DNA of 12,500 nt from Salpingoeca rosetta (lineage: Eukaryota > Opisthokonta > Choanoflagellata > Craspedida > Salpingoecidae), in NCBI RefSeq assembly GCF_000188695.1, contig NW_004754906.1:787553-800052 (forward strand), in the 5' to 3' direction. The position numbers were made by a program, and so were the translations under genes. Every line of letters begins with the position of its first letter. Positions within the stretch are counted from its first letter, which is position 1. Below the pieces are notes generated by a model. That model was not told the DNA's origin. It made no database searches and saw nothing but the letters and a program-made list of their open reading frames with translations. This document shows, in pieces, positions 9,026-12,500 of this stretch.

Positions 9026-9634
9026 TTACGTCCCCGCAGACGCGGTGGCAGACGCGGCGTGCGGTGCTGTGGACGGTAGAGCCGTAGGCGGCGAACTTGC
9101 AGCCAACCGCCAAAAGGAGAGAGCGATGAGCAGCACCAGGAGCGCCGAGTTGATGTGCAGACACCACCGGCGCAGAGCCGCCACCCGCTCCTCGTCAAAC
9201 CGCGGCGACGGGAGCAGCAGCTCAAACACGGCCTTGAGCATGTGTGCACCGTCAAGTAGCCAGCAGGGGAGGGCGTTGAGGACAGCCAGCGCCGGGGAGA
9301 GCGCAATCATGTAGCCGAGAAACGTGCGCACAGCCAACGGGAAGCGAAGGCTGGACACCCCAAGCGGCACATAGTCCGACAACAGCACAGACCTGAGAGA
9401 GAGTGTGTGTATGTGTGTATGTGTGTATGTGTGTATGTGAGTGAGTGAGAGTGTGTGAGAGAGAGTGTGTGTATGTGAGTGAGTGAGTGAGTGAGTGAGT
9501 GAGTGAGTGAGTGAGTGAGTGAGTGAGTGAGTGAGTGAGTGAGTGAGTGAGTGAGTGAGTGTGTGTGTGAGTGAGTGTGTGTGTGAGTGAGTGAGTGAGT
9601 GAGTGAGTGAGTGAGTGAGTGAGTGAGTGAGTGA

Positions 9635-9673
<39 letters not shown>

Positions 9674-9907
9674 TGAGTGAATGCGTTGATTCTGAGTCAG
9701 CAAATCAACAACAATGCAGACAAGGGTTGAAAACGGAGGCACTGCGTGCAAACTCACTGCGAGAATTCGTTCAAGGGCCCAAGAAATAGTACGGGCTCTT
9801 TTCCCGCCACGTGGAATCGAACAAAGTGCCTTTGTGATGCGAGCGAGCACATGCCCAGTGGATGAGCAAAGGGCGAGGGCTGTGATGCTGGATGTTTCAG
9901 AGTAAGC

Positions 9908-9968
<61 letters not shown>

Positions 9969-10645
9969 GCACACAAGCACAAAGGCACAGACAGACACAG
10001 ACACAGACACAGACGGACACACAGGCACACGGACACGCACACTCCCCCTCCCTCACACACACAACGCATGGTCTCTCACATGTCGTCGACTTCGAGGGTG
10101 ACGTTCCAGCAGGCAAAGCCGTCACTGCAGTGCGAATGCGCGACGCAGCGATCAACAGCAGCACTGTCTGCGGCCTGAACACGAGCAGTCACAAGACAAC
10201 AGCAACAACGGTTAACGGCAGCACACGGCACACGGCGGTACAGCGCAACATCAAACCATGCGAACGAAGGTTTACAAAAGGGCGAGCTTTGACATATGTG
10301 TTGCGCAGCGAAGGGGGGGGGGCGGCGGGGTTTGCATGCTGACAGCAATGGGAGTGAATGCAACTTGCCTTTCGCGCTGGGATGCACTTGAACAAGCCCT
10401 CCGCCCGCTGCGCAAAGCACAACCTGAACCGACACAAACCCAAAGGCACCATGAGCAAGGTGGCTGCCATGATAAGAGAGGTGGCATGGCGGTCCAGTCG
10501 CTGCCATCACGTCAACGTGCGTGTCATGGGCGACCGCAAACAGCAACCACGCCCCTTTTTCTTCCTTACGCAGCTGAGACGATAAATCCTCTCCTAAAAA
10601 ACCTCAACCCACTCCCCGCTTCTCTCCAGAACCCACATCCACCCC

Positions 10646-10697
<52 letters not shown>

Positions 10698-10725
10698 CAC
10701 ACGCACACACACACACACACACACA

Positions 10726-10769
<44 letters not shown>

Positions 10770-11209
10770 CACACACACACGCACACGCCATTCATGCAAT
10801 GCAAGCCGCACCTTGACTGCGAGGTGTCGCCCGTGTCCTCAACACAGCAGTCCGCGTGCACCTCTGCGTGTGGATCCACACCCGGCGGTGGTTTCAGCGG
10901 CGGATATGCGTCCACGAGCGAACGGCTCAAACACATGCCCGTGCGCCCCGTCACACGCAGCGCCTACCATGCAGCGTTGGAGGGAGGAAGAGGGGAAGAG
11001 GGGAAGTGTGCGCGTGCGTGAGCACGCTTTGTGTGGTATGTTTGTGTGCGCGCGCCTTGTTATATGGGTGTGTCGAAGACTCACCTCAATGTCCCCAAAG
11101 CAGCGGTGAATGTCCTCAATCGTGTTGACCTCGCAGCCTTCATCTGCAAACACGCGGCCACCTCAGTGCAGCATTAGCAATTCTGCAGATGCATACAGAG
11201 ACGCACGAG

Positions 11210-11240
<31 letters not shown>

Positions 11241-11607
11241 AACACATACACACACACACACAGACGCAACACATACACACGCACACACAGACACACACAC
11301 ACACACACAACACATACATACACCCACCCTCCCCACGAAACGAGGCGACTGACTGATGGCGGTGATGACATCCCCAGGCTGGAGCGATGCGGCGAGCGGG
11401 GAGTGCACATCAAGCGCAGCAACAGCAACGCCGTGACCATACATATACGACGACGACAGAAGCGCTGATGGCAGTGGTTGGCGGCAGTGGTTGGCGGCAT
11501 GATAGTGAGCTGAGCATGATGGGTTGAAAGAGGCCAACTGGGAAGCTTGAATGTCATGGTGGCAGGCAGGTCAATATTTCTGCATGATCACACACACACA
11601 CACACAG

Positions 11608-11681
<74 letters not shown>

Positions 11682-12500
11682 CACGGCAACGCACTTGGAA
11701 GGGCGAGGTAGACGGCAAACGCTAGAAGAGCGAGCACGATGTTGTGCCAGACGCCGGCGCAGAAGATGCGGAGCTGCTGAAATGCCTTGACGGCATTCAG
11801 CTGCGGCGAGTGCAGTTCAACAAAGGCGCCCGGGAGAACAACCTGGATGAACATGCCGCAGTTCTCGATGTACACATCGTGCAGCGCAGCGGCAATGCCG
11901 TGGCCCGCCTCGTGGAACAGGCTGTTGAGCAGCACCACCACAAAGAAGATGAGCGTGTGCTCTGCGGGTACGTTGACGCCCGGGATGAGTGGGCGCATCT
12001 CAAACTGCCGGATGCGCGGCGCGTGTGTGGAAGTCGTGCCCGCCACACCGGCGGAACTGCTGCCACTGGACTCTGTCATGGGCAGCCCAGCGCCGTGCTG
12101 ATGGTGCTGGTGCTCGTGGCCCGGCAGGGATGGCGACGTGGCGGGCATGGAGAAGGAAGGAAGAAGGTCGGCAGCGGTGACCGTCAGGTTGAACAGGACC
12201 AGTAGCGGCCCCAGCGCCAGCAGCGCACAGCCAACAAACACCCCAAACGAGAACCACAGCCGCCAGGCCGTGGGCGACCACAGGGCGATGCGGTAGAAGT
12301 ATTTTGCGATCCGGTTGGAGGTGAAGGTGATGCTGAGGAATGAGATGCGGATGCCGCGCTTGTCCAGCCACGCCCTGTATGCCGAGGACGTCGAGCTCTT
12401 GCTTCCGCTCGACGGCTGGGGTGCCAGGTACGACGACGCGGCGGCCACTGATGACGACGGCATCGACGATGTGGAGGTTGACAGGAAGGCGTGCACGCCG
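9026..12500 (-). CDS. MBTPS2: Site-2 protease (membrane-bound transcription factor peptidase S2P), 8 exons, N-terminus beyond window
   Basis: Minus-strand exons in coding order are 12500-11695 (partial), 11464-11354, 11143-11085, 10963-10812, 10423-10369, 10174-10080, 9829-9758 and 9392-9026 (TAA 9028-9026). All phases match, giving 571 residues in the window. S2P is a zinc intramembrane metalloprotease of the Golgi that makes the second cut in SREBP- and ATF6-type membrane-tethered transcription factors. Residues 41-48 (YRAWLDKR) open the region that matches the animal N-terminal part. A membrane segment lies at about 82-105, followed by a Ser/His/Gly-rich linker (117-160) where human S2P has a Ser-rich stretch. 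Zinc motif HEAGHG is at 196-201 (codons 11914-11897), followed by PGAFVEL and [17 protein letters not shown]-like part ([20 protein letters not shown]) and a Cys-rich lumenal segment (ADCCVED, KCIPARK) come next, then [10 protein letters not shown] with the third zinc-ligand Asp497. A final membrane segment lies near 531-546. The Ala/Ser/Pro-rich tail after residue 549 is extra. All family residues I can check are intact. Confidence 0.97.
9397..9680. repeat. Large (GAGT)n / (GT)n compound block in S2P intron 9757-9393
   Basis: On the plus strand, TG and ATGT units lead into long perfect GAGT runs (about 9477-9561 and 9585-9635) and then a pure GT run. On the gene's own strand this is CACA and (CACT)n lying before the acceptor TCTCTCAG at 9393. 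The exon junction is fixed by homology (EFSQ joined to SVLLSDYV). Confidence 0.97.
9909..10063. repeat. (AC)n microsatellite with degenerate flank in S2P intron 10079-9830
   Basis: The tract is pure from 9909 to 9964, then mixed CACG, CAGA and CGGA units. On the sense strand it is a TG-rich tract following the donor GTGAGA at 10079. Confidence 0.95.
10175..10368 (-). other. GC-AG intron in the S2P gene
   Basis: The exon ends AAG|GCAAGT (G at 10369, GC at 10368-10367) and the acceptor is GTGTTCAG (AG at 10176-10175). Only this phase-0 junction joins KCIPARK to [10 protein letters not shown], in line with the animal protein (ARK followed by Ala and later Cys). A GT four bases further on (AA|GTTGCA) gives the wrong phase. 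AAG|GCAAGT is the usual form of GC donors. Unlike most neighbouring introns, this one has no dinucleotide repeat; it has a G9 run at about 10312-10321. Confidence 0.85.
10646..10788. repeat. (CA)n microsatellite in S2P intron 10811-10424
   Basis: CA units with occasional CACG and CACT interruptions. On the sense strand this is (TG)n starting about 25 nt after the donor GTGCGG at 10811. Confidence 0.95.
11210..11328. repeat. (CA)n tract with CAGA/CATA interruptions in S2P intron 11353-11144
   Basis: On the sense strand this is TG-rich and starts about 25 nt after the donor GTCAGT at 11353. The intron separates GDVITAI from [10 protein letters not shown], a junction supported by homology. Confidence 0.93.
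11588..11681. repeat. (CA)n microsatellite in S2P intron 11694-11465
   Basis: The tract is almost pure CA, broken once by CAGGTA near 11606. On the sense strand it is (TG)n starting about 13 nt after the donor GTGCGT at 11694. Confidence 0.97.

Noticed and set aside
9397..9680. Tandem block considered as a CRISPR array, telomere or satellite array
   Set aside because: There are no spacers and no telomeric hexamer; it is a simple tetranucleotide/dinucleotide repeat inside an intron.
9811..9829. GTTCGATTCC on the minus strand, like a tRNA B box
   Set aside because: It lies in the S2P exon 9829-9758. No cloverleaf or A box at the right distance could be formed.
9829..9908. Longer version of the S2P exon starting at CATCCAG or CATCACAG acceptors upstream of 9829
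   Set aside because: Neither acceptor joins in phase with the preceding exon ending at 10080; only ACAAAG|G at 9830|9829 does, and it gives animal-like spacing.

Overview
The window looks like nuclear DNA of a unicellular eukaryote. Three intron-rich genes can be assembled by joining open exons at GT-AG (once GC-AG) boundaries with matching phase. The introns are short (about 120-470 nt) and most carry long (CA)n/(TG)n or (CACT)n microsatellites. Coding exons are GC-rich, and two of the three proteins are close to their animal counterparts. Together this suggests a unicellular relative of animals, perhaps a choanoflagellate; the species assignment is inference.

Layout. (1) Positions 1-358 are unresolved: either the 5' part of the first gene or an upstream intron. 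(2) Positions 359-3731 on the plus strand hold eight exons of a METTL17/Rsm22-type mitochondrial small-ribosomal-subunit assembly factor. The SAM-fold motif I and all four cysteines expected for the [4Fe-4S] cluster are present, and two low-complexity inserts have been added. (3) Positions 3732-4703 are a pyrimidine-rich intergenic region. (4) Positions 4704-7441 on the plus strand hold a complete five-exon gene for a 477-residue protein I do not recognise. It has a basic N-terminus with a helix-turn-helix-like segment, a basic/acidic charged centre, a Ser-rich disordered stretch and a hydrophobic C-terminal helical region. All four of its introns are phase 1. (5) Positions 7442-9025 are the spacer between convergent genes, with no convincing gene. 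(6) Positions 9026-12500 on the minus strand hold eight exons of membrane-bound transcription factor site-2 protease (MBTPS2/S2P). HEAGH and the C-terminal LDG motif are intact; the first exon runs off the right edge.

The three genes have no evident common pathway: mitochondrial ribosome assembly, a probable nuclear protein, and Golgi intramembrane proteolysis. No mobile element, CRISPR array, tRNA or rRNA was found. The most distinctive large-scale pattern is the polarity of the intronic repeats. Read on each gene's own strand, TG-rich tracts lie just after donors and CA-rich tracts lie before acceptors, sometimes both in one intron.
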